DNA of 64,000 nt. Origin: Methylotuvimicrobium sp. KM2. Its GTDB lineage: Bacteria; Pseudomonadota; Gammaproteobacteria; Methylococcales; Methylomonadaceae. Below are positions 25,711 to 36,240 of this stretch, piece after piece (the first letter of the stretch is position 1; each line of letters begins with the position of its first letter). The stretch is taken from positions 4,824,864 to 4,888,863 of the forward strand of contig NZ_CP150634.1 in assembly GCF_038051925.1 (NCBI RefSeq), written 5' to 3'. The notes beneath the pieces are model-generated. The model did not search any database. It had not been told where the DNA came from and was given only the letters and a program-made list of their open reading frames with translations. The translations under genes and the position numbers were made by a program.

Positions 25711-28700
25711 ATGGCGGTGAAAAAAAACAATTGGCTTACACAATTTATTTTTACACATGCACGCATAACAGTTCCAGATGGTCGGCCCCTGTATGCGTAT
25801 AAATGTGAAGATAAAAAGTATGAGGAATTGAAAGAACAAGTGATTCGACGGCTGAAGGCTATTAGTTCTCGCCATGCTGAAGCAACTTATTTTCCGTGTT
25901 ATTTTTGTCTTTTTGCAGCTGAAACTTTCTGCAGAGAGCATGATGGAGGTATCTGGGCATGGGAAACAGTATTTAAACCTCTGGGCATTGATGAGCCTGA
26001 ACCTGTAATTCTTCAAAATTGGATTGAGGGAGGGTTGAAATGGTGGAATCGCCCATTAATTAAACAAAATGGCAGACGGCGGTTTTTAACTACAATCGCT
26101 TGCGAGGGTGGATTACCCCTGAGGCTCTTGCAAAAAAATAATGCAGCGATCAATCAGTTTTTTAAAGCCATATTAGAGGGCTATCATCGACAAGGATACG
26201 GTGGCATCGAGGCAGCGGAAATGATTGGCCGTTTGCAGGCATTTAAATTGCCACCCGGTTTACGTCAAGATGTTGTATTTCATTTAGGCGGCGAATTGAT
26301 CGCTTCTATCGTCGACTTGCAAAGAGAAATTGGTACGACAAATAATCCAATTTCAATTTTGGATAAAAATGTCCCTGATTGGCGTAGACGATTACCCCTT
26401 AGACTGGAAGAACAAACCGCTGAATCTTTATTCAATGGCTTAGTCATTCGAACAAATGAGCTCACTAAACTTGCTCAATCTCGCTTACGCTGGGTTGGTA
26501 AACTTAAAGAAACTCCCAATGGGTGGCAAGTTCAGAAATGTCTCGAATGTCCCGATGTTATTACTAGCGAACAAATTTGTCATTGGTTAGGGCGAGAAAC
26601 TCAGCTACCGCCTAGGTTGCGACTATTGTTGAAAACGCCATTATCTACTGAGGTTATCGCTTTATTAACGCTGACTCAAGGCTCAGGGAAATCAGCATCG
26701 TATCGACGTGAGTGGACTCGCCGAGGTGGTCTAGTAATTACAAACGATATGGTTAAGGATCAACACTTGTTGTTCTTACATGTTGGTGATGCAGAACATA
26801 ATTTGGCTGTAGAAAGTGAGGAGTCATGGGGGGATTTACCTTGGCTTTTTATAACCAAAGGAAATAATGGAGACCTTCATTTTCTTGGTGAAGGTTCACG
26901 GCAAACGCGTGCTGAAAATGCCTGGGTTTTAGTGCCTGAAGAACTTTCTGTTCATCCGGTAACAGGTGCATACGAGAAGATTGCCAAGATTTCTAATGTT
27001 AATAGAATCCTATACAAATTAAATGGCACAGCCGATTTTCTAACAGATGAGAAGGATCGTTATCGGATAACTTGTCAGGCTGAAATAGACTTCGAGGAAA
27101 GCTACAGCCTTATTGGAAGTACATTAACTGATGCCTTGAATTCGTATCCACTTTATTTGGGAGTGCCACGTATCTCATGGAACAAAGGGGACTCTAATTC
27201 GATGCACCTGAAAACACAGTGGAAACAAATGAACACTGGTGCAATTTGGAATGATTATTATGTTGAATGTGTAGGACGGGTCTGGTTACGCTTATTCGAT
27301 AGCGACAAAAATATTGAAATCTTTCGACGCCAAGTTGTGGTGCTTCCAAAATCTTTCCGAATCGAGAGAACAATTGGCCAAGGAACATCGGCGGGAACTT
27401 ATCTAATTCAAGGATTGACGGGAGCTTCAATATCCAGTGGCACCAGCAATGAGATTCAACGTATCGGAGACGACGTTGAAATTACTTATCCGACGCTTCA
27501 ATCGGCCAATTTGCCACAGATTACACTCTATCTTAATTGGGGATCGGGTAGGGAGGTTTCAATTGCTTTACCGTATCCGCAACGTGGGGCAGTGTTTCAA
27601 TTAGCTGGGGTAATGTTAACCTACGATGAGGCTGTTTCACTCGATCGGCTTGGCGGCTTACGGTTATTTCTACAAGATCACGCAGGAGGGTGTCGCTATT
27701 GGTTAGAGGCGGAACTGATCAGTGCGGATGCAGTGGATTGCGAGTTGCCTCGTTTGCGATTTAGAGATCGGCTGCCAATGCTGAATTCGGGCCGATTAGA
27801 AACCGCCTTGCTGGTATGGCAAGATAGAATTGCATCGCTATTAAATAGTAGTCGTAGCTTGGATGCTCTAGTGAGATTGGAGATCACTACGCCGAAAGGT
27901 GAAACCCTGGCACGAATCAATATTGCTCGTTTTGATTGTTTTATCGACCCCAATTTTCCTGCTTACCAGGTTCGCTTGTCATCTGCTACGCTTGAAAAAA
28001 TTGGTCAGAATGGCTTAAAACAAACCCATATGGAGATGTTACCGTTATGGTCTCCAAAAGATACCCCGATTTCATTGGAGGCTAATCCAGAGCACATTGC
28101 CTGTTGGAATCTTCCGGATCAATTAACGCCTGGGCCATGGTGGATAATAGGAAGAGATGGTGACTGGGCTCGCTTTAGGCCGATTCTTTGGTCGATTTCA
28201 GGCGACAATACCAGTGAATCAGAATCTAAATTGGAATCGTCAATTCGCGAATCAAACAAAGTATTACGAGAACAAGCACTTGAGGAGGTCTTACAGCATC
28301 TCGGTCATAATCCAGAAGATACGGACTGGTTTTTATTGTTTGATTTGATCGGTTTGTCACGTGAGTTTCCTTCGAGTTCATTGGATGTTTTGACTCGTTT
28401 GGTATCGCATCCACAAACTTTAGCATTGGCCCTGCTCAAGGCAGATGATGATTTGTTTGATTGTGTATGGAGTTTGGCAGAACAATTGCCATTTTCCTGG
28501 AGCCTGCTCTCGGCTAATTGTTGGCAGAATGCTGCAAAGTTGCATATCCAGAGTCTGCAAAGTGCTCTCGGTGAAATCGATGCCAATGGGGATATTGTTT
28601 TCGGAATTTTTCAACAATTCAGAGAGAGGGCTTGTTCCAGAAGGGAGTATTGGTCGTCGCTCTGTGATTGGTTACATAAATCGGTTTTCAAAGACAAGCC

Positions 28701-29175
28701 ATTACAAAATAGTCCATTACTAATTGCTCGTAAGCTACCTTCTTTTTTTGACGAGCAGATCATTCAGGCTGAACAAGAACTTCAGGGGCGCCATGATGCA
28801 GAAGAACAATGGCCTCAGAGTCCAGAAGTGCTAGAAAGAATTGAGATACTAGATGAATGGCACCAATATCAGCATCTCCAGCCTATGTTTCGATCTGTCC
28901 GTTGCGCACCGTTCTTAGCTAGCCGGCTTAGTGTTAAAGGAGCACTTACAAATCAGGGAAAAGAGTCGCCAAAATTATCAGCCAATGACTGGATAAATTT
29001 GGACAATCAAATGAGTTATTTGCAAAGTCTCCATTCTTACTTGATAACCGAGAACCTGATATACGAGCTTCGATTGCTAAGGGCTTTCGATCCAGATTGG
29101 TTCGATACGGTTTATGCCATTGCTTTAACAATTGAACTGTCCAAACTTCCACTGGAATTATCTACCTATGCCTAA
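25711..29175 (+). CDS. druH: DruH-like protein, Druantia type III
   Basis: A 1,154-residue protein, followed with an 8-nt overlap by a DruE-type helicase. Druantia type III consists of just this pair, and the length fits DruH. The N-terminal phrase ITVPDGRPLYAYKCEDKKYE recalls the STY4851-like family to which I believe DruH belongs. No catalytic motif stands out; the middle is beta-rich and the C-terminal 300 residues helical. The start is uncertain: ATG 25711 lies almost on top of GAGAGG, while GTG 25717 has better spacing. Identification rests mostly on size, pairing and the N-terminal motif. Confidence 0.75.
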   Translation: MAVKKNNWLTQFIFTHARITVPDGRPLYAYKCEDKKYEELKEQVIRRLKAISSRHAEATYFPCYFCLFAAETFCREHDGGIWAWETVFKPLGIDEPEPVILQNWIEGGLKWWNRPLIKQNGRRRFLTTIACEGGLPLRLLQKNNAAINQFFKAILEGYHRQGYGGIEAAEMIGRLQAFKLPPGLRQDVVFHLGGELIASIVDLQREIGTTNNPISILDKNVPDWRRRLPLRLEEQTAESLFNGLVIRTNELTKLAQSRLRWVGKLKETPNGWQVQKCLECPDVITSEQICHWLGRETQLPPRLRLLLKTPLSTEVIALLTLTQGSGKSASYRREWTRRGGLVITNDMVKDQHLLFLHVGDAEHNLAVESEESWGDLPWLFITKGNNGDLHFLGEGSRQTRAENAWVLVPEELSVHPVTGAYEKIAKISNVNRILYKLNGTADFLTDEKDRYRITCQAEIDFEESYSLIGSTLTDALNSYPLYLGVPRISWNKGDSNSMHLKTQWKQMNTGAIWNDYYVECVGRVWLRLFDSDKNIEIFRRQVVVLPKSFRIERTIGQGTSAGTYLIQGLTGASISSGTSNEIQRIGDDVEITYPTLQSANLPQITLYLNWGSGREVSIALPYPQRGAVFQLAGVMLTYDEAVSLDRLGGLRLFLQDHAGGCRYWLEAELISADAVDCELPRLRFRDRLPMLNSGRLETALLVWQDRIASLLNSSRSLDALVRLEITTPKGETLARINIARFDCFIDPNFPAYQVRLSSATLEKIGQNGLKQTHMEMLPLWSPKDTPISLEANPEHIACWNLPDQLTPGPWWIIGRDGDWARFRPILWSISGDNTSESESKLESSIRESNKVLREQALEEVLQHLGHNPEDTDWFLLFDLIGLSREFPSSSLDVLTRLVSHPQTLALALLKADDDLFDCVWSLAEQLPFSWSLLSANCWQNAAKLHIQSLQSALGEIDANGDIVFGIFQQFRERACSRREYWSSLCDWLHKSVFKDKPLQNSPLLIARKLPSFFDEQIIQAEQELQGRHDAEEQWPQSPEVLERIEILDEWHQYQHLQPMFRSVRCAPFLASRLSVKGALTNQGKESPKLSANDWINLDNQMSYLQSLHSYLITENLIYELRLLRAFDPDWFDTVYAIALTIELSKLPLELSTYA

Positions 29176-32100
29176 TCTCTTTTATACGGATTTAATCGAG
29201 CAACTCAATCGCCGGGCTACAAGAGCTGCCTTGGGTTTATTGGGTTTTCGAAATGATGCATTACGAGCCTATTTAGCAAGTTACTTCGGTAAGGAGGCTG
29301 GTTTACCTGGTTCCTTTCTTGCCGATCCAGTATTTGAAGCCACATTTGGCTGGCAGTCTGCTGACTTATCGTTAGAAGAACTGAGCGGGAAGCTTTTGCA
29401 TAAGAATTTAGTCCATGCGTTATCCAAGCCTCAAATCAAAGATCTCACAGAAAATTATACGTTTGACATCAAGCAATCTCCTTATCGACACCAGTTGGAA
29501 GCTTGGCGAGCCCTAATCGAAGGTAATCCCTCCCGATCAGTATTGGTGAGTAGTGGAACCGGTTCCGGAAAAACAGAATGTTTTTTGATACCGATATTGA
29601 ATGATTTGGCGATCGAGCTTGAACAGCGACAAGGCGATCCACTGACGGGTGTTCGTGCTTTGTTTTTATATCCTTTAAATGCCTTGATTAAGAGCCAGAA
29701 AGATCGGTTGGTTGCTTGGTCTGAGCCATTTAATGGAAAAGTACGATTTTGTTTATACAACGGCGATACTCCGGATCAAGGAAAAAGCCAATGGCTTAGT
29801 GAAGTCGCTGACCGTAGAACACTTCGTTCTAGTCCACCGCCGATTTTAGTTACAAATGCGACGATGCTTGAGTATATGTTGGTCCGAAATGAAGACCGAC
29901 CAATCCTTGCTCAGTCACAAGGTCAATTGCGCTGGATTGTCATTGATGAAGCGCATACTTACTTAGGCTCACAAGCCGCAGAATTGACATTATTACTGCG
30001 GCGCGTGTTGAGCGCCTTTGGCTGTCGAGCGGAGGATGTTCATTTCGTAGCCACCTCGGCGACATTGGGTGACAGTAGTGAAGAGTCTCGGAGCCGATTG
30101 GCAGAGTTTTTAGCAGACATCGCCGGCGTTTCTGTTGATCGTATTTCAGTCGTTGAAGGAAAACGACAAGTTCCCGAGCTACCAACTTTGCTTTCAAATG
30201 AAGATCGGACAGAGCTTGATTTAGGCAGTTTGCAGGGAGCATCGGAAACTGACAAATTTAATTTATTGGCAAGGAGTAATGTTGCACGTCACATTCGATC
30301 TCTATTAACTCAACGAGCCAATCGACTGACGGATTTAAGTCAGATCATTTTTAAATCAGAAACTAGCGCTGCCCGTCGAAAGACACTGAAATTTTTGGAT
30401 TTATGTACGCAAGCCAAGAGTGAGATTCAGGAACCATTTTTACCACTCCGCGGCCACTTATTTCATCGAACTATCAATGGCGTTTGGGCTTGTGCAAATC
30501 ATCAATGCCAAGGCCGACAAGGTACCGCACTAGATAATGAGCGTTGGCCATTTGGCGCTGTGTTTCTCGAACGGCGCACACACTGCCCCTATTGCCAAAT
30601 ACCTGTGTTTGATTTGGTTCAATGCGGTGAATGTGGTGCCGAATATCTATCGGCAAATGAAACGTATAGGGATGGCAAGGAATGGCTCATTCAATACGAA
30701 TACGCCCAGGATGAAGACGAGTACCAACAAGAGTTGGAACCATTGGAAGGGGACGAGGAGGAGGTTGCCTCAGAGAATACGGTGGAATCAAGTGTAGGTC
30801 TGTTTCGCTTACTAACCAAAAAGACTTCTGCTACTGCGCAAGACATTGGTTTAACAAATGAAGGAAAACTGGATTGGTCCGGAAAAGAAGGGATTCCTAT
30901 TCATTTTGTCATACCGCATGAAGATACTATTAGCTGTTCGGTTTGTAATAAAAAAGAACATATGGGCAAGGTTTTATTCCGGCCCATACGCCTAGGTGCA
31001 CCGTTTTTATTATCAACCGCCATACCGACGATTTTAGAACCATTACCTTCAATGGTTGGCGGTGAAGATGCGAGGCCGTTGGATGGAAAGAGGCTAATTA
31101 GTTTTACAGATAGTCGACAAGGGACTGCTCGATTCGCGGCAAAGTTGCAACAAGAAAGTGAGCGAAATTACGTTAAGAGTCTGCTCTACCATTTTCTTGC
31201 GGCCCAACAGCCAGCCAAAGATGAAAAGCAGATTCTGAAATTGTTAGAAGAAATAAAGAGCTTAGAAACCGTTGCGCAGACTAGTCCGGTTATTCAGGGA
31301 GTTCTTGAAGAGAGAAAAGCAAAACTGGCTAACTTGGAATCGCCAATGCCTGCTCAACTCACTTGGGATGAGGCGGAAAATAAGTTGCTGAATTCCGATG
31401 ATTTCGTTCGCTGGATGTTGCCTAACCTGAAGGAGCTAAGTTTTAGTCAATTAACCGATCGCCAATTAGCTCGACTGTGTTTATTCCGTGAGTTTTTTGT
31501 AAGGCCTAAGAGGCAATTTTCGTTAGAAGGCTTAGGTCTTGTCCAACTGCATTATCCGGCTTTAATAAATTCGGAATTGCCTGCCGTAATAAAACAGCGA
31601 GGAATTCAAAAAGATGAATGGTATGCGCTATTGCAAGTTGCATTAGATTTTCATATTCGCGGAGGGAAAAGCGTATCAATTGCTCCGGATATTGAACGTT
31701 GGTTAGGTTATCCAGGTATTCCGACTATTCAGTTGCCCCCTGGTATGGCCAAACCTAGTACTGCAAGTAAATCTGAGAAAAGAAGACTTCGTCTTTGGTC
31801 AACTGTCGACTTGCCCAATCCCTATGGCAGTCGATTAATACGCATTCTGGCTTTTGCTTTTAAATTGGATGTGAAAGATGCAATCCATCGAGGCCAATTA
31901 GAAGAATTATTAGTCGCTGTTTGGCAAGGAATTAGGCCTGTTTTGTCGCAAGGTGAAAAAGGTTTTCAAATTGAATTGGAAAAACAAGCTGTATTACAAA
32001 GCATTCGTGAAGCTTGGTTTTGTCCCGTTACTCGTCGATTACTACCAGTAACATTTCGAGGAATAAGCCCTTATTTGCCTGAGCCTTATGTACCTGATGA

Positions 32101-35100
32101 AATGGTTTTATGTAATAAGGTTACGATGCCTGAAATCCCAAAGCCATTTTGGTTTGGCTGTGATACCCAAGAAGCAGATCAATGGTTAGAAACAAATCCG
32201 GAAATCGCAAAATTACGTGAATTAGGAGCCTGGTCTGATATCAGTGATCGTATTGCATCACATACCCGTTATCTGCGTGCAATGGAGCATTCTGCTCAAG
32301 TTTCAGGGCCCGAGCTGACAAAGCGAGAAACAGCTTTTAAGAATGGACAAATCAACCTATTAAGCTGTTCCACAACGATGGAAATGGGGGTCGATATTGG
32401 TGGCTTAACGTCTGTTGCAATGAATAATGTGCCACCGCACCCCGCCAACTTTCTTCAAAGAGCAGGCCGAGCCGGACGACGAGGTGAAACTTCTGCTTTG
32501 AGTTTTACTCTTTGTAAATCCACGCCGCATGGTGAAGCAGTCTTTAATAATCCGCTTTGGCCATTCGTGACCCGTTTAGCAATGCCTCAGGTTGCATTAC
32601 AAAGTGAGACCATTATACAGCGTCATGTCAATTCAATGGCTTTAGCCTATTTTTTGACGGATCGTGTACCGGATAAGACTCACAAAGTCACAGCTGGTTG
32701 GTTTTTTGAAACCACGTTAGAAAATGAATCGGCGCCTTGCGATGTTTTTTCCAGTTGGTGCGAAGAACAAGCTTTAACGATAGATCGTTTAACCAATGGA
32801 TTATTCTCCTTAACTAAACGTAGTATCTTCGCAGGTCGATCGTCCGAATATCTTCTTGGTAGCTGTGTCGAATCATTGTCACGAGTTGTCGAAAGGTGGC
32901 GCCATGAATTGGATGGCTTATTGTCTCAATATGAAATTTTGAAAACCAACGAAGGTAACAGTAAGCCCGAGCAAGCCGTTCAGATTCAGCTTTCCAGATT
33001 AAGGGGCGAATATTTACTTGGGGTATTGGCAAGCATGGGGTTTTTACCCGGTTATGGGTTTCCAACTGATGTCGTTCAGCTAGTAACTACTACGCTAGAA
33101 GATTTATCGCGCAAGAATAAAGATGATAACGGTCGCGAAGATAATCGATCGAGACGAGCAGGTTTTCCTAGTCGTAATTTAGCCATTGCAATACGTGACT
33201 ATGCACCCGGAACAGACACAGTACTAGATGGGCGTGTATACCGTAGTAGTGGAGTAACGTTAAACTGGCATATGCCAGCAGAAATGGAGAGTGCGCCGGA
33301 AATACAAAACTTACGTTGGGTCTGGCGCTGCGAGACCTGTGGTGGGAATGGCACGAGGTTGATAATGCCGGAAAGCTGTCCGCATTGTGGAGAAAAGGAT
33401 CTTTCTAAATTAACTCGAAATCGATATCTACAGCCAGCCGGGTTTGCTGTGGATATTCGTTGCAAACCTCATAATAATATATCAATACCACAGTATATTC
33501 CTGTTCGTGATCCCCTGATTTCCCTGGATGGCACAGACTGGATGCCATTACCCAACCCATCATTTGGACGTTATCGATCCAGTATCCAAGCTGAGCTTTT
33601 CTATCGTAGCGAAGGCTTGCATGGAACAGGTTTTTCTCTTTGCTTGCGTTGCGGATTTGCTGATTCGATGTCATATAGCATTGAACGTCCCGAAACCATT
33701 TCCGGACATAAGCGTTTGCGTGGTGGAAAAATGGATGACCGGGAAAAGGAATGTCCAGGTAACCATGAAGATTGGGCAATTCTTGACAACATTTTTATGG
33801 GGATAACGACAAGAACTAATGTTCTGGAGTTGCAACTGCGAGATTATGATGGCAAACCTCTGGATAAAACTACTGCTTACACATTGGCAGTTGCTTTACG
33901 TCAGGCTTGGTCACTGTTGTTAGGTATCGAAGAAAGTGAAATTAGTTCGCATGCAGCACCCAGCCGTAATCAGCAAGGACAGTCTTCTTATAGTATTTTT
34001 CTATTCGATACTGCAGCTGGTGGTGCTGGTTATGTCAGTCAAGCAATACCACGGTTGCCGGAGTTATTGAAACAGGCCGAGTCGATCTTGCATTGTCCAC
34101 GAAAGTGCGATTCAGCTTGTCAGGCATGTTTGTTAACTTACGATACGCAGCATCATAGCAATGATCTTAATCGCCATAACGCCTTAAAGTTATTGTCACT
34201 GTCATATTTAAGCGCTTTCGAAATACCTGAACACATCAAGGCATTTGGTTCAAAAAGTAAATTAGAAATGGAGCCATTAATTTTGGCATTCAATAGGGAA
34301 TGGCAAAAGCATCCAATATCGTTGGTTAGGGCTTATCTGGGTGGTGATGTTTCCTTGTGGGAGCCGTTAAATTGGCGGATGCGAAGTGAGCTTAATCGAT
34401 TAAATGGTGCAAATATAAAGCTGCAATTTGTTCTACATTCTGAGTCATTAGAAAAGCTGAGTTTTAGTCAGCAAGCCGAACTGGAGGCTTTGGCAACTTA
34501 TGTCAATGCCGAAGTTTATACCACGGAAGGGGTTAGCATTGAAGGCAATCCGGCTTTTCCTTTAATTCTTGAAGCTGGTTCCAATCAAATTAGTATCCGT
34601 TGGGTTGCGAGCTCTGAGACAGCGTTAGCTCCAGTTCCACACTGGGGGAATGGTGATTCTAATGTTCAATATGTTTTTGTTCGCTCAAGTCGAGCTATTT
34701 CCTCTCATCCAGCCAATTCAAAATTAATTGACATTAAGAATTTACGAAGCCCACAGCCTGGTTTGATAGAGTTAAAAATATGTCAAGAGCTTAATGGTCC
34801 GTCGCTTTCATTTGGTGAAAGGGCATGGGGTTTTGTTACAGAAAATGTTCCGAAATTGAAAGAATTGTTACATGGTGAGATAGAACTGTTAGAAGTTATT
34901 TACTCTGATCGATATTTGCGATCGCCATTAGTAATAATCCTATTGCATAATCTCCTTTCTGCATTATCTGATTTTCCTAACGGTGTTAACTCAAAGACTA
35001 AATTATCAATAAATACTTCAAGGTTGGATCGCCTAAACAATGACTCTGCCCGATGGCTATATCATGATTGGTGTAACGCTAGAGATAGATCCGATACCGT

Positions 35101-35389
35101 GAAATCTTGGTTTACTCAAAAGTTCTCTGACTTTTCATGGGATGATAGTTATTCAAATATCGAATTGCCTCATGAACGAAAGTTACAACTTAATTGGGCT
35201 GATGGAAGCCAATCAAAAATTGTGCTAGATCAAGGTGTGGGCTATTGGCGATTAATTCATGGAATTAGAGCGGAGTTTCCATTTGAAAGCGATATAGTTA
35301 GGCAAGTGAGCTTGTTAGAAAAAACTAATGTAGTAATTGAATCTGTAAGTAAGATTCATCCGACACATTGGTATTATGGGAATGCTTAG
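29168..35389 (+). CDS. druE: Druantia helicase DruE
   Basis: A 2,073-residue superfamily 2 helicase, the shared core protein of Druantia systems. Motif I is VSSGTGSGKTECFLIPIL (about residue 128), motif II VIDEAHTYLGS (about 258), motif III FVATSATLGD. The late motifs are STTMEMGVDIGG and FLQRAGRAGRRGE (about 1,070-1,110). Several zinc-ribbon-like cysteine pairs occur (CPYCQIPVFDLVQCGECGAE; CETCGGNG with CPHCGEKD). The C-terminal part has the DUF1998-type cluster CPRKCDSACQACLLTYD. ATG 29168 overlaps the druH stop by 8 nt and is preferred to 29132. Length and architecture fit DruE better than the shorter DISARM DrmA. Confidence 0.85.
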   Translation: MPNLFYTDLIEQLNRRATRAALGLLGFRNDALRAYLASYFGKEAGLPGSFLADPVFEATFGWQSADLSLEELSGKLLHKNLVHALSKPQIKDLTENYTFDIKQSPYRHQLEAWRALIEGNPSRSVLVSSGTGSGKTECFLIPILNDLAIELEQRQGDPLTGVRALFLYPLNALIKSQKDRLVAWSEPFNGKVRFCLYNGDTPDQGKSQWLSEVADRRTLRSSPPPILVTNATMLEYMLVRNEDRPILAQSQGQLRWIVIDEAHTYLGSQAAELTLLLRRVLSAFGCRAEDVHFVATSATLGDSSEESRSRLAEFLADIAGVSVDRISVVEGKRQVPELPTLLSNEDRTELDLGSLQGASETDKFNLLARSNVARHIRSLLTQRANRLTDLSQIIFKSETSAARRKTLKFLDLCTQAKSEIQEPFLPLRGHLFHRTINGVWACANHQCQGRQGTALDNERWPFGAVFLERRTHCPYCQIPVFDLVQCGECGAEYLSANETYRDGKEWLIQYEYAQDEDEYQQELEPLEGDEEEVASENTVESSVGLFRLLTKKTSATAQDIGLTNEGKLDWSGKEGIPIHFVIPHEDTISCSVCNKKEHMGKVLFRPIRLGAPFLLSTAIPTILEPLPSMVGGEDARPLDGKRLISFTDSRQGTARFAAKLQQESERNYVKSLLYHFLAAQQPAKDEKQILKLLEEIKSLETVAQTSPVIQGVLEERKAKLANLESPMPAQLTWDEAENKLLNSDDFVRWMLPNLKELSFSQLTDRQLARLCLFREFFVRPKRQFSLEGLGLVQLHYPALINSELPAVIKQRGIQKDEWYALLQVALDFHIRGGKSVSIAPDIERWLGYPGIPTIQLPPGMAKPSTASKSEKRRLRLWSTVDLPNPYGSRLIRILAFAFKLDVKDAIHRGQLEELLVAVWQGIRPVLSQGEKGFQIELEKQAVLQSIREAWFCPVTRRLLPVTFRGISPYLPEPYVPDEMVLCNKVTMPEIPKPFWFGCDTQEADQWLETNPEIAKLRELGAWSDISDRIASHTRYLRAMEHSAQVSGPELTKRETAFKNGQINLLSCSTTMEMGVDIGGLTSVAMNNVPPHPANFLQRAGRAGRRGETSALSFTLCKSTPHGEAVFNNPLWPFVTRLAMPQVALQSETIIQRHVNSMALAYFLTDRVPDKTHKVTAGWFFETTLENESAPCDVFSSWCEEQALTIDRLTNGLFSLTKRSIFAGRSSEYLLGSCVESLSRVVERWRHELDGLLSQYEILKTNEGNSKPEQAVQIQLSRLRGEYLLGVLASMGFLPGYGFPTDVVQLVTTTLEDLSRKNKDDNGREDNRSRRAGFPSRNLAIAIRDYAPGTDTVLDGRVYRSSGVTLNWHMPAEMESAPEIQNLRWVWRCETCGGNGTRLIMPESCPHCGEKDLSKLTRNRYLQPAGFAVDIRCKPHNNISIPQYIPVRDPLISLDGTDWMPLPNPSFGRYRSSIQAELFYRSEGLHGTGFSLCLRCGFADSMSYSIERPETISGHKRLRGGKMDDREKECPGNHEDWAILDNIFMGITTRTNVLELQLRDYDGKPLDKTTAYTLAVALRQAWSLLLGIEESEISSHAAPSRNQQGQSSYSIFLFDTAAGGAGYVSQAIPRLPELLKQAESILHCPRKCDSACQACLLTYDTQHHSNDLNRHNALKLLSLSYLSAFEIPEHIKAFGSKSKLEMEPLILAFNREWQKHPISLVRAYLGGDVSLWEPLNWRMRSELNRLNGANIKLQFVLHSESLEKLSFSQQAELEALATYVNAEVYTTEGVSIEGNPAFPLILEAGSNQISIRWVASSETALAPVPHWGNGDSNVQYVFVRSSRAISSHPANSKLIDIKNLRSPQPGLIELKICQELNGPSLSFGERAWGFVTENVPKLKELLHGEIELLEVIYSDRYLRSPLVIILLHNLLSALSDFPNGVNSKTKLSINTSRLDRLNNDSARWLYHDWCNARDRSDTVKSWFTQKFSDFSWDDSYSNIELPHERKLQLNWADGSQSKIVLDQGVGYWRLIHGIRAEFPFESDIVRQVSLLEKTNVVIESVSKIHPTHWYYGNA

Positions 35390-35664
35390 ATTAGGAAATT
35401 TAATGTTAATAGTGTTGAGCCGAAATGCACTATAAGCGCCTTAATTTGCAACACGTAATCGAAATGCTGGGGCAATCAAGCAATCAAATTGAGGTTGAGG
35501 TGGCAAAGCTCATGTCTGAGGCCCGCTCATGAGTTCTAATGAATAAGGTTAGATGGCGCGAGCGCCGCGCGCGAAGCCACAGAAATGGACTCTGAAATTT
35601 GGACACAGGTTTAAGTGATAAAACCGCTCTAATGTATCTCAATTTATGAGGAAAACAGGATAGG
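35390..35664. other. Non-coding gap before IS3 remnant
   Basis: Apart from an unremarkable 35-codon frame at 35424 I see no gene. The segment near 35,585-35,640 immediately precedes the transposase start and may contain the old IS left end, but no clear terminal inverted repeat can be paired. Confidence 0.4.
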
Positions 35665-36168
35665 ATGAGCAAAAAAAGACGCAATCACTCACCGCAGTTC
35701 AAAGCTAAAGTTGCTTTGGCTGCCCTCAAAGGCGATAAAACCTTGACCGAGCTATCGGCTGAATATGGTGTTCACCCGAATTAGATTACGCAATGGAAGC
35801 AGCAGTTTGGTGGACAATGCGAGTGAGTTATTCAATAAGGGTCGGGGTCATCCGTCGCCTACGGATGAAGCCATCAAGGATCTGCATGCAAAGATCGGTC
35901 AACTGACGGTGGAAAACGATTTTTTGTCCAAAGTGCTCGGTCGCTATGCCGCTAGATCGGGCTCAGCGCAAAGAAGCCATTGATCCACAAGCGAAGTTAC
36001 CCGTGACCGACAGCGTCAATTATTAGAATTCAGTCGTTCCAGCGTCTATTATCGACCGCTAGACGTCTCCACTGAAGACCTGAGACTGATGAAAGCCATC
36101 GACGAAATTTATCTGCAGCAGCCGTTCAGAGGCGGTCGCCGGATACGAGATGAACTACTCGGATCGTG
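35665..36168 (+). pseudogene. IS3-family transposase remnant
   Basis: From ATG 35665 the frame reads MSKKRRNHSPQFKAKVALAA and continues through TLTELSAEYGVHPN, the OrfA helix-turn-helix of IS3-family elements. A TAG stop then interrupts it. Downstream, frameshifted pieces correspond to the rest of OrfA (IGQLTVENDFLSKVLG) and to the start of OrfB (RQRQLLEFSRSSVYYRPLD, then QQPFRGGRRIRDELLG). The catalytic DDE core is missing. The element is dead and truncated on its right side. Confidence 0.85.
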
Positions 36169-36240
36169 AGGTCGTTACCCGCATTAATCGGAGGTTATTT
36201 AATTCAGTACGCAATTATTACATATGTGGATAACCTTGAT

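Noticed and set aside
29168..35389. DISARM DrmA instead of DruE
   Set aside because: The protein is about 2,070 residues, and no DrmB, DrmC or DISARM methyltransferase is adjacent; the upstream partner fits DruH.
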